A stretch of DNA of 25,374 bases from a virus. The stretch lies in the IMG/VR virus record IMGVR_UViG_3300032265_003739, positions 1 through 25,374 of that record, one strand, 5' to 3'. The first letter of the stretch is position 1, and each line of letters opens with the position of its first letter. Made by a program: the position numbers and the translations under genes. Under the pieces are notes generated by a model, which ran no database searches, was not told where the DNA came from, and was given only the letters and a program-made list of their open reading frames with translations. Below, in pieces: positions 14,060-20,784 of this stretch.

Positions 14060-14704
14060 ATGGGCAACTACTATACAAAATTTCAAGACCACATAGGTAA
14101 AATTGATCGCGGAGCCTGGGTCGAAATTGGAGTTGATCGCGGTGAAGGTAGCACACAGTTTTTTTCTAATCTGGCTAAGGATCATGCCACACGGTTTTAT
14201 GCTGTAGATGCTGATATTGATCAGATCAATCGTATACAAAACACCTTAAAGGTAGATGAACAAATTCCTGATCATATTACGGTGTTACACAGTACCGGCG
14301 AAACATTTTTAAAAGAATATGTTCAAAATGCACAAGGTAACAAAATTTCTTTTGTATATCTGGACAACTTTGACTGGGACTATCAACTGAACGACGAAGG
14401 CGAAAGCCCGGGTGTGTATCAAGATCACAAAGATAACTATCGCAACAAATTTGGTCTTGAAATGACTAATATCAATAGTCAAATAGCACATCTTCAACAA
14501 GCAATCTGTCTAGTTAGTCTCGATTTATTGTCAGACAACTGCGTAATTGTCTGCGACGATACTTGGTACATGCCTAAAGAAGGAATTTACAGCGGAAAGT
14601 GTTCGGCTGTCGTGCCTTATCTTTTAGCAAATGGATTTAAAGAATTGAATCGAGAAGGATTTAGAAACAATTCTGGTTGCATATTTGGAAGATTTAAGGA
14701 TTGA
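14060..14704 (+). CDS. SAM-dependent methyltransferase-like protein
   Basis: A 214-residue protein with a Rossmann-type methyltransferase layout: motif I WVEIGVDRGEGST (about residues 20-32), an acidic strand end FYAVDADIDQINRI (about 46-59), then FVYLDNFDWDY and the later VIVCDDTWYM, as in class I O-methyltransferases of the Methyltransf_24 type. A good Shine-Dalgarno (AAGGAGA) precedes the ATG. The stop overlaps the TTG start of a glycosyltransferase-like gene, so the two may modify the same sugar or surface molecule. Substrate not visible. It follows bS21 in the same direction. Confidence 0.8.
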   Translation: MGNYYTKFQDHIGKIDRGAWVEIGVDRGEGSTQFFSNLAKDHATRFYAVDADIDQINRIQNTLKVDEQIPDHITVLHSTGETFLKEYVQNAQGNKISFVYLDNFDWDYQLNDEGESPGVYQDHKDNYRNKFGLEMTNINSQIAHLQQAICLVSLDLLSDNCVIVCDDTWYMPKEGIYSGKCSAVVPYLLANGFKELNREGFRNNSGCIFGRFKD

Positions 14705-15702
14705 ATTACATCAGGAGTATTGCTCCAGGCATATTAAGATATACCTGTGGTCGGTATTCAAGGGATGACATAAGAAATTGTCAACAAGTTGTAGCTCAAG
14801 ATCTCAAAGCCTATAGTATCACCGTTGATGATTTAAAAAAATCTGTATTGATATTAGATTTTTTGTCCGAAGGGCATGACCCTGCTGTAATTTCTCCTTT
14901 GATTGATTATCTTGCCAGTTTGACAGGAATCGATCGAATTCGAGTATTATTTAATGCCGTAGTCAATACCGATGAACGGCCTTACTGTGCTAGATCCTTT
15001 GTTACGCATTTTACCACCTGGGACGGTAGATTTGTCAACACCGGCGACCAATCACGGATTCAACTAGAACAAAAATTTTTATGTCCGGCACGCCGCCCTA
15101 CTCCGGGTCGTGCTCGATTCGTCAGCCAATTGTTAGATAAAGTTCCTAATGTGCGTGCCAGTTTTGGCAGTGGATTTCCTGAATGGAGTCGAGAATTTCA
15201 GTCATACTTTCCTAATCACAGCTTGCCAATCATGATTGACGGAGATGCTCGTCACTATGTACACAATCTAGCTTCGGATGTATTCCGTACTTGCCTGTTC
15301 AATATTGTTTTAGAAACCAGTAGCCAGTCTGATCCCAACAGCTGGACTTCTATTTTTATAACTGAAAAAACATTCAAGTCGTTTGATCTATATCAAATAC
15401 CTATTTGGTTTGCAGTTCCAGGCACTGTAGCCCAGGTACGACAATTGGGTTTTGATTTGTTTGACGACATTGTCGATCACGGGTATGATAATATTCTTGA
15501 TGAAACCGAGAGAAGAAATGCAGTAATTTCTCAAATACAAGATCTCAATAATCGTTTTTCTTTGACTGATTGTCAGATTCTTAGAAAAAATGTGTGGGCT
15601 CGCTTGCAGTCTAATTATCAACTGTTAGATCAACTAACTAATCAATACGAACAAATACAAGATCAGTTGATCAACGAATTAATATATGTACATCGAATTT
15701 GA
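14701..15702 (+). CDS. Glycosyltransferase-like protein (phage surface/sugar family)
   Basis: A 333-residue protein starting at TTG in a 4-nt overlap (TTGA) with the methyltransferase. The C-terminal half contains FITEKTFKSFDLYQIPIWFA then a segment with a LGFDLF.D block and DHGYDNILDE, a pattern shared with the minus-strand protein at 18031-19302 (LTEKSLRPMACAQPFILA, YGFQTFSDVWDESYD). I associate this TEK...GF..F....DESYD pattern with phage glycosyltransferases related to fucosyltransferases. The N-terminal half is poorly recognisable. Likely role: sugar transfer to phage or host structures, with the coupled methyltransferase. Exact activity unproven. Confidence 0.7.
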   Translation: MNYIRSIAPGILRYTCGRYSRDDIRNCQQVVAQDLKAYSITVDDLKKSVLILDFLSEGHDPAVISPLIDYLASLTGIDRIRVLFNAVVNTDERPYCARSFVTHFTTWDGRFVNTGDQSRIQLEQKFLCPARRPTPGRARFVSQLLDKVPNVRASFGSGFPEWSREFQSYFPNHSLPIMIDGDARHYVHNLASDVFRTCLFNIVLETSSQSDPNSWTSIFITEKTFKSFDLYQIPIWFAVPGTVAQVRQLGFDLFDDIVDHGYDNILDETERRNAVISQIQDLNNRFSLTDCQILRKNVWARLQSNYQLLDQLTNQYEQIQDQLINELIYVHRI

Positions 15703-15913
15703 GTTGCCACAAGACAAAAGTTACACCTATTATGTTACTACAGTCAAGCTCAATATCATAGACTGGTCCAGTCAACATCATATACCCTACACACAAAAAA
15801 CCATAAAATATACACATAGGTTGGCATTCGATGACGACCGTTATTACACATTTTTTGCCATGACTTGGCAACCTAAACCGTTTATTCCGTTCAAAATAAT
15901 TGACAAGAAGTGA
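15686..15913 (+). CDS. Small aromatic protein of unknown function
   Basis: A 75-residue protein overlapping the end of the glycosyltransferase-like gene by 17 nt. It is rich in Tyr, Phe, Trp and Lys, with alternating residues suggesting beta strands (MYIEFELPQDKSYTYYVTT, then YYTFFAMTWQPKPFIPFKII). No Cys and no signal. The -35 of the hsp20 promoter lies inside its last codons. Its composition is like that of a compact beta protein. Function unknown. Confidence 0.65.
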   Translation: MYIEFELPQDKSYTYYVTTVKLNIIDWSSQHHIPYTQKTIKYTHRLAFDDDRYYTFFAMTWQPKPFIPFKIIDKK

Positions 15914-15928
15914 AAAATCTGTTATAAA
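15900..15928 (+). promoter_or_regulatory. hsp20 promoter: sigma70-type overlapping a late-type TATAAATA
   Basis: TTGACA (15900-15905), 17-bp spacer, TATAAA (15923-15928), so a perfect -35 and a 5/6 -10. The same -10 extends to TATAAATA (15923-15930), an exact T4 late promoter core. Initiation at about 15935 would place a hairpin (15935-15960) at the 5' end of the transcript. Confidence 0.8.
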
Positions 15929-15934
15929 TACACA

Positions 15935-15960
15935 TGTAGATGCCGAAGGTCGGGTCTACA
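15935..15960 (+). other. 5' leader hairpin of hsp20 mRNA
   Basis: TGTAGA (15935-15940) pairs with TCTACA (15955-15960), and CCGA (15943-15946) with TCGG (15950-15953) inside. The structure starts at the predicted first base of the transcript. It does not cover the Shine-Dalgarno (AAAGGAG, about 15980), so protection of the 5' end is more likely than a thermometer. Confidence 0.5.
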
Positions 15961-15992
15961 AAGTCAAAACTTGCTTAACAAAGGAGAAAATT

Positions 15993-16439
15993 ATGACTAA
16001 CACAAGACTTACAACTATGGATCTCAATCCATTCTATCGCAATTCCGTTGGTATCGATCGCTTATTTGATCGTTTGATGCACCAGGTAGACACCGCATCA
16101 TCAACCAACTATCCACCTTACAACATTCTCAAGACCGGCGACAACACTTACAAAATTGAAGTGGCTGTGGCAGGATTCACACAGGGTGAAGTAACGATTA
16201 CTGTAAACGAAGGTAATCTAATCATTACTGGAGAAAAAGATGGAACTGAATTGTCTGAAGGTGTCAGCTATGAATATCAAGGTATTAGTGCTCGTCGTTT
16301 TCTACGCACATTTACTCTAGCTGATTATGTGGAAGTGACTGATGCTACCAGTAAGGACGGTATCCTTACCGTTACCTTAGAGCGTCAAATCCCCGAAGCA
16401 ATGAAGCCGAAGACTATTGCTATTACCTACAAAAAGTAA
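15993..16439 (+). CDS. hsp20: Small heat shock protein Hsp20
   Basis: A 148-residue alpha-crystallin-type chaperone. Although the frame is open to 15900, ATG 15993 is chosen: it follows AAAGGAG by 7-8 nt, and the earlier region is leader. The alpha-crystallin domain runs from about residue 40 (PPYNILKTGDNTYKIEVAVA) through LIITGEKD and GISARRFLRTFTLADYV to GILTVTLER; the tail contains IAITYKK, a form of the I-x-I/V docking motif. N-terminal LNPFYRNSVGIDRLFDRL is typical of IbpA-like proteins. Hsp20 is widespread in T4-like phages and probably holds unfolded virion or host proteins. It has a strong promoter and lies just before clpS. Confidence 0.95.
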   Translation: MTNTRLTTMDLNPFYRNSVGIDRLFDRLMHQVDTASSTNYPPYNILKTGDNTYKIEVAVAGFTQGEVTITVNEGNLIITGEKDGTELSEGVSYEYQGISARRFLRTFTLADYVEVTDATSKDGILTVTLERQIPEAMKPKTIAITYKK

Positions 16440-16454
16440 TACAATAGTAAATAC

Positions 16455-16479
16455 AGTGGAGAGCACGGTGCTCTCCACT
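16455..16479 (+). repeat. Perfect inverted repeat between hsp20 and clpS
   Basis: AGTGGAGAGCAC (16455-16466), one base, then GTGCTCTCCACT (16468-16479). As RNA this gives a stem of about 10 bp with a five-base loop. No U-run follows, so it is not a standard terminator. It may stabilise hsp20 mRNA, be a processing site, or bind a protein. The clpS start follows 17 nt later. Confidence 0.85.
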
Positions 16480-16496
16480 ATAACAAAGGATCTGAG

Positions 16497-16805
16497 ATGT
16501 CACAAGCTGGAACAGTTACACAAGTAAAAATTAACGAAGAGCTTAAAGAACCCCCAATGTTCAAGGTAATATATTTAAATGACAATCAAACTACAATTGA
16601 GTTTGTGATTGAAACTTTGTTGAACTTTTTTGATTATACCGCCGACACCGCAGTAAAAATTACTCAAGACATACACAAGTCAGGATCGGCTGTGGTTGCG
16701 GTATTGCCTTATGAAGTGGCTGAACAAAAAGGTATTGAAGTAACCGTACATGCTCGTACAAACAATTACCCTTTACAAATCAAGCTAGAGCCCGAAACAG
16801 TTTAA
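16497..16805 (+). CDS. clpS: ClpS-like N-degron adaptor
   Basis: A 102-residue ClpS homologue (E. coli 106), the adaptor that hands N-degron proteins to ClpA-ClpP. The core aligns well: PPMFKVIYLNDNQTTIEFVI, FFDYTADTAVKITQDIHKSG and VAEQKGIEVTVHARTNNYPL match E. coli ClpS in order. The pocket residues Asn28, Asp29 and His60 (E. coli N34, D35, H66) are kept, but the next Asp is Asn (N30 for D36) and the gatekeeper Met40 is Ile34, so specificity may differ. It is convergent with the phosphoesterase gene, overlapping by 4 nt. With ClpX and Hsp20 nearby it forms a proteostasis set. Family call is strong. Confidence 0.92.
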   Translation: MSQAGTVTQVKINEELKEPPMFKVIYLNDNQTTIEFVIETLLNFFDYTADTAVKITQDIHKSGSAVVAVLPYEVAEQKGIEVTVHARTNNYPLQIKLEPETV

Positions 16806-17593
16806 TAATTAATTTCTATTCGTTTGGGATAGTAAGTTGATTGACAATAATCAGTATCACCGCGTCCACGGCAGTTGTTGACATATCTAATGCCACCAAA
16901 ATCTCTATCAACTGATTTGTGATAATGGCCAAAACACCAGGTTTTAATTTTGTTTTCGGTGTCCTCTTCGAGTACTTCTTCGAGATGACGGTTGCCCATG
17001 CAGTTAAATCTCCAGGTGTCGACTAATTCTATATCATGATCAATAATCCAGGGTGCAGGCAAAGTATGACTGATCAATACTATGGCTCGTACTTCTTGAT
17101 GAGTTTGTAGTTTTGCTACACTGTTGATAAAATATGCAGCATCATGATATGCCACACCGTTTATACTCATGGCCGCATCAAATGAAATGTTGTTTTTTGC
17201 ACGATACCATTCTACAGTTTGATCTAATTCTATGTTGGGGTCGAAATCGTAACACCACCACCCGTTGGTAGCTAAAAATGCTACACCGTTTACTACAACT
17301 ACATTGTCTTGCATGTATACTACATTTGGAATGCCTTTGAGTTCATTGTTCAAATCTTTGTAACTGTTGCCTAGATCGTTGAGATAATGACTGTGTTCGT
17401 CATTGCCGTCGATATAAAAAACCCCACCAGGGTAACACTCACCGAGATGCGTTAATATCTTGACAAGGACTTGTCGATCTCTAGTGACATCGCCGGCAAC
17501 CACACAATAGGGACTAGTAGCTTGCCCAGTCCAATCAAAATTGGGCCAGGTATCAATGTGTAGATCAGAAATTAAATCAAAGGCAAACGTCAT
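16802..17593 (-). CDS. Calcineurin-like metallophosphoesterase
   Basis: A 263-residue metallophosphoesterase with the usual motifs in order: SDLHID (Asp10, His12), AGDVTRD (Asp35), GNDEH (Asn64), a later ISHTLP and GHYH. The third motif is normally GNH(D/E); here the His is Asp, so His67 or another residue may take its place. These enzymes cleave phosphomonoesters or phosphodiesters, from nucleic acid ends to cyclic nucleotides, with two metal ions. The start codon lies 26 nt from the divergent gene at 17620. Substrate not visible: cyclic-nucleotide signals or RNA/DNA ends are both possible. The family call is firm. Confidence 0.9.
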   Translation of the reverse strand: MTFAFDLISDLHIDTWPNFDWTGQATSPYCVVAGDVTRDRQVLVKILTHLGECYPGGVFYIDGNDEHSHYLNDLGNSYKDLNNELKGIPNVVYMQDNVVVVNGVAFLATNGWWCYDFDPNIELDQTVEWYRAKNNISFDAAMSINGVAYHDAAYFINSVAKLQTHQEVRAIVLISHTLPAPWIIDHDIELVDTWRFNCMGNRHLEEVLEEDTENKIKTWCFGHYHKSVDRDFGGIRYVNNCRGRGDTDYCQSTYYPKRIEINY

Positions 17594-17619
17594 GATAACT
17601 ATTTACAAGAGGAGACAAC

Positions 17620-17970
17620 ATGCATATTATTTTTGGTAAACATTCAGAGTTAGAAGAAAAATATACTGTTTTAGAATTAGATACCATACGCATTGGAGCT
17701 GACGGTCCGGAACGCACTGCCTATTGTGTGGTTGAAAATATTCCTTTGGAGGAAATGCCTGTGGTCGAAACTCTCCAAACTTTGCACAAGGAACTTATAG
17801 AGCAGTATCGCAATCAAAATTGGAATCGTTGCGAAATTATTATTGGACAACTCAAGGGTAAATGGGGCGGAGAAATGGATAGTTTTTATATTGAATTGGC
17901 AGTCCGAATCTCCAAGTTAAAAACTCAGACACTCGACAATACTTGGTCGGGTGTTATTGAAAAAAATTAA
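17620..17970 (+). CDS. Unknown soluble protein
   Basis: A 116-residue cytoplasmic protein with a strong Shine-Dalgarno (AGAGGAG) 6-7 nt before the ATG. Beta-rich N-terminus (MHIIFGKHSELEEKYTVLEL), then a helical central part (VVETLQTLHKELIEQYRNQN), one Cys-containing helix (WNRCEIIIGQLKGKWGG) and a C-terminal helix. There are no enzyme motifs that I recognise. It stands alone on the plus strand between two minus-strand genes, and an AT-rich inverted repeat follows its stop. The type seems conserved in large phages by its sequence feel only. Confidence 0.75.
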   Translation: MHIIFGKHSELEEKYTVLELDTIRIGADGPERTAYCVVENIPLEEMPVVETLQTLHKELIEQYRNQNWNRCEIIIGQLKGKWGGEMDSFYIELAVRISKLKTQTLDNTWSGVIEKN

Positions 17971-18039
17971 AATTGAAAGTGCAGTCCAAGTCGTGGATTA
18001 TTGCCGACCATGACCAACTCTACCACACTTTTAATTTTT
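17962..18039. terminator. Possible bidirectional terminator between convergent genes
   Basis: AAAAATTAAAA (17962-17972) is an 11-bp inverted repeat with TTTTAATTTTT (18029-18039), flanking a GC-containing inner stem (GTCGTGG 17990-17996 with CCATGAC). It fills the 60-nt gap between convergent genes ending at 17970 and 18031. On either strand a stem would be followed by a U-rich arm. Structure is imperfect, so the call is tentative. Confidence 0.35.
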
Positions 18040-19302
18040 AAGTGTATTCAATACCAAATTAACTTGATCAATTGTAGGTGTGCCTGGATGATGATTGGTT
18101 GGGTTTTCTAAAATTTCTCTAATTTCTTCAAAGTTTAAACGATAATTCCATTGATCAATAAACGGTTGAAAGTTAGGATTTGAATTTATTTCTGTAATTC
18201 CAGCGAACAAATTATTTTTTAATTCGGTTGTAATTAAATTAAAAAATTCTTGGCTGAAAAAATGTTGACGGTTGTAATCGGCAATTTTACAAGCCTGGAG
18301 CATTTTTTGTTTGCGTGTATCGGCTGGCCAATCGGCGATAGTTTTCATAAGATCTGTAATAGCATACATACGCTCTTGGGGATCTTCTATTAAATCATAA
18401 CTTTCGTCCCAGACATCACTAAAGGTTTGAAAACCATAACTACGAAGATATTCTAAACTACCGTGAGTGCTAGCTAAAATAAACGGTTGAGCACAGGCCA
18501 TTGGTCTTAGACTTTTTTCAGTTAAGTGTAGTCGACTATCATCAAATAGGGTTTCTAACACCACTTCTATGTCCGTGGCTTCATAATCTTCTATATTAAA
18601 ATCTGCACTGTAACTGCTATGGGCATCACTAATGGGAAAATAATTTTCTAATACTGTTTGTGGACGCCATGCAGGGTTTTCAAAATGATGTATGTTGTAG
18701 TGTATGTCTAATTCTGGCTCAATGGGATTTACTGTAGTCTGGCAATAATTATACAAATTTTTCAAAATTAAAAGCTCGGCAAAGCGTAGGCGATATTCTC
18801 GAGTTCCTGCCCATGCACGATTGTAGATTAAAAATATCTTACAAACTTGTTTTTTTTGAGCAAAGTATTTGGCATATCTAAACCAATCAAGAGAAATTAT
18901 AGCATGACTCCAGTAATATACTGGGATACAACGATTATTTTGATAATTAATTACCTGTTCTGATCTTTTTTCACTGTGTAATAAACAAGTTTTTTGATAT
19001 CTGTTTGAAACTTTTTGTAAATTATGAAGTGTAAGATCTAACAACGATAGAGAGTTTAAAATTTCTGTCAGATTTTCGGATAGATTGGGTTCAACTAATC
19101 CGTAGGTCAACGGCTCCTGGTCATGGCAGGTAATTATGAGACTGGTTGATGTTTTAACCCAGCTAAGATCACCCTCTAATGGTATTAAATTTTCTATTTT
19201 TTTTGAACCATGTGGCCAAAATCGATAAATTAGTATATTCTTATCAATTTCTTTGGCAATGCTTTCGATGTAATGATACAGTCGATCTAGTGGAATACTC
19301 AT
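18031..19302 (-). CDS. Glycosyltransferase-like protein
   Basis: A 423-residue protein on the minus strand. The C-terminal half carries LTEKSLRPMACAQPFILAST, GSLEYLRSYGFQTFSD and VWDESYDLIEDPQER, the same family pattern as the plus-strand protein at 14701-15702 and as phage glycosyltransferases I recall. An RxxxRFAEL-like helix lies just after IYNRAWAGTREYR (about residues 160-172). No signal or membrane helix. Its start is 41 nt from the divergent oxygenase gene, with no obvious ribosome-binding site. The two relatives on opposite strands suggest a set of sugar-modifying enzymes, possibly acting on phage particles or host surface. Donor and acceptor are unknown. Confidence 0.72.
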   Translation of the reverse strand: MSIPLDRLYHYIESIAKEIDKNILIYRFWPHGSKKIENLIPLEGDLSWVKTSTSLIITCHDQEPLTYGLVEPNLSENLTEILNSLSLLDLTLHNLQKVSNRYQKTCLLHSEKRSEQVINYQNNRCIPVYYWSHAIISLDWFRYAKYFAQKKQVCKIFLIYNRAWAGTREYRLRFAELLILKNLYNYCQTTVNPIEPELDIHYNIHHFENPAWRPQTVLENYFPISDAHSSYSADFNIEDYEATDIEVVLETLFDDSRLHLTEKSLRPMACAQPFILASTHGSLEYLRSYGFQTFSDVWDESYDLIEDPQERMYAITDLMKTIADWPADTRKQKMLQACKIADYNRQHFFSQEFFNLITTELKNNLFAGITEINSNPNFQPFIDQWNYRLNFEEIREILENPTNHHPGTPTIDQVNLVLNTLKN

Positions 19303-19343
19303 AGGAAGTTATTTACTCACATGATTGGCAGTTAAAAAAAAAT

Positions 19344-19868
19344 ATGACAACAAATACCGTAACCAAATACAATTTAAAAGTTTTCTGGGATGATGAATAC
19401 AAAGCCCTTGAATATATAAACGAATCATTTAACGATGTAATTAGTACAACTCGGTGGCTCGAGCAAGGATATCCACATAAATTTACAGGAGACATGGCCG
19501 ACATGCGAGGCCGTCAGCCTAGATGGAATCAACAATTTATTGATCATTTTGAATCACTGGGTTGGCAAGATATTGGCACTAGTTATTATCGTATGGATAC
19601 CGGCACTATATTGCCCACTCACAGCGATTTATATTTAAAATATATTGATTTGTTTAACCTTCAAGGTCGAGAACATACTATACGGCGTGCTATTGTGTTT
19701 TTGGAGGATTGGAAAAGCGGACATTATTTTGAAGCCATGGGTATACCCGAGACCGAATGGCCTGCCGGACATGTGGTTGAATGGTCCTACGACACTCCTC
19801 ACATGGCAGCCAACATGGGATTAGAGCCTAGATACACTTTACAAATTACAGGACATGTTAATGGTTAA
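19344..19868 (+). CDS. Fe(II)/2-oxoglutarate-dependent oxygenase-like protein
   Basis: A 174-residue protein with the jelly-roll oxygenase pattern: LPTHSDLYL gives His93-x-Asp95, WSYDTPHMAANMG gives the distal His153, and EPRYTLQITGH gives Arg163 for 2-oxoglutarate. The look (RAIVFLEDW...WPAGHVVEW) is of the aspartyl/prolyl hydroxylase-like group. It would hydroxylate a protein or small substrate using O2 and 2-oxoglutarate. It starts after a run of nine A with no Shine-Dalgarno. The next gene, an amidinotransferase, overlaps it by a few bases, so the two probably act in one pathway. The substrate is unknown. Confidence 0.82.
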   Translation: MTTNTVTKYNLKVFWDDEYKALEYINESFNDVISTTRWLEQGYPHKFTGDMADMRGRQPRWNQQFIDHFESLGWQDIGTSYYRMDTGTILPTHSDLYLKYIDLFNLQGREHTIRRAIVFLEDWKSGHYFEAMGIPETEWPAGHVVEWSYDTPHMAANMGLEPRYTLQITGHVNG

Positions 19869-20784
19869 TAGTCGTAACGAGTGGGATCCACTGGAAGCCG
19901 TCATTGTAGGTTCAGCTACCAATGCCAATTGGCCCATGACCGATCCAGTATTTGCCGAGGAGGCTCGTAACAGTTTATGGACTGCAACTCCGGCACCTGC
20001 AGGACCGGTTCCGCAGTTTATTGTTGACGAAGCTAATAGAGAATTGGATATTTTAAGTGAAACTTTGGTACGCTACGGAGCCACAGTTTATAGGCCCCGT
20101 CCTATGAATTTTGTTAAACGACAGGGAATGTATAACTATTGTCCTAGAGATCGTTTGTTGGTAGCTGGTGACACTGTGGTTGATTGCAACATGATGTATC
20201 CGTGTCGTAATCAAGAAATAGAAAACTATTACAGATTGCTAGGAGATGCTCGTAACATATTGACCATGCCCAGAGATACTGACATGACTTTAGATGCTGC
20301 TAATATTTGTCGATTGGGCGATACCTGGTTGTTTTTAGAATCGGCTTCGGGCAATCGTGTTGCTTACGAATGGTTGTGCAATAAATTTCCTAACATCACG
20401 ATTGAGTTGTGCAATTTCTATGCAGGAGTACATATTGATTCAACTATTACTCCTTTACGAGAAGGATTGGTTTTATTAAACGCAAGTCGTGTAAACGAAT
20501 CAAACTGCCCTAAAGCATTCCAAGATTGGGAAAAAATTTATATCACCGAAGATCAAATCGTGACACAAGATTTTTATCAATACCCATATGCATCAAAATG
20601 GATAGCCATGAACATGTTGGCCATAGATCCTGAAACAGTTATTATAGATGCCGCGCAAACTGAGCTAATTACAATACTAAAGTCCAAAGGTATTAATTCA
20701 ATTCCACTAACTCTTAGCCACAGCAGGACACTAGGCGGTGGATTTCATTGTGTAACTTTGGACACACGGAGAAAACATGGTTAA
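19861..20784 (+). CDS. Amidinotransferase family enzyme (GATM-like)
   Basis: A 307-residue member of the amidinotransferase family, which moves an amidino group from arginine to an amine (glycine, inosamine) or hydrolyses guanidino groups. Visible catalytic pieces: TLDAANI (Asp145), GVHIDST (His191, Asp193) and GGGFHCVTLDT with the nucleophile Cys297, plus NEWDPLEAVIVG at the start as in GATM. The frame also allows ATG 19855; ATG 19861 is preferred because AGGA lies 7 nt before it. It overlaps the oxygenase gene by 8 nt and the tail-fibre-like gene by 8 nt. Substrate unknown: a small amine, a protein or a sugar are all possible. Confidence 0.9.
   Translation: MVNSRNEWDPLEAVIVGSATNANWPMTDPVFAEEARNSLWTATPAPAGPVPQFIVDEANRELDILSETLVRYGATVYRPRPMNFVKRQGMYNYCPRDRLLVAGDTVVDCNMMYPCRNQEIENYYRLLGDARNILTMPRDTDMTLDAANICRLGDTWLFLESASGNRVAYEWLCNKFPNITIELCNFYAGVHIDSTITPLREGLVLLNASRVNESNCPKAFQDWEKIYITEDQIVTQDFYQYPYASKWIAMNMLAIDPETVIIDAAQTELITILKSKGINSIPLTLSHSRTLGGGFHCVTLDTRRKHG

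Noticed and set aside
15900-15992. N-terminal extension of Hsp20 from TTG 15900
   Set aside because: The extension holds the promoter and leader hairpin; ATG 15993 has an ideal Shine-Dalgarno and gives the usual Hsp20 length.
17973-18031. Minus-strand short frame reading VVELVMVGNNPRLGLHFQF, resembling the end of a larger protein
   Set aside because: Only about 26 codons are open, with no start signal, and it lies within a structured AT-rich gap between convergent genes. It could be a gene remnant, but there is not enough to call it.
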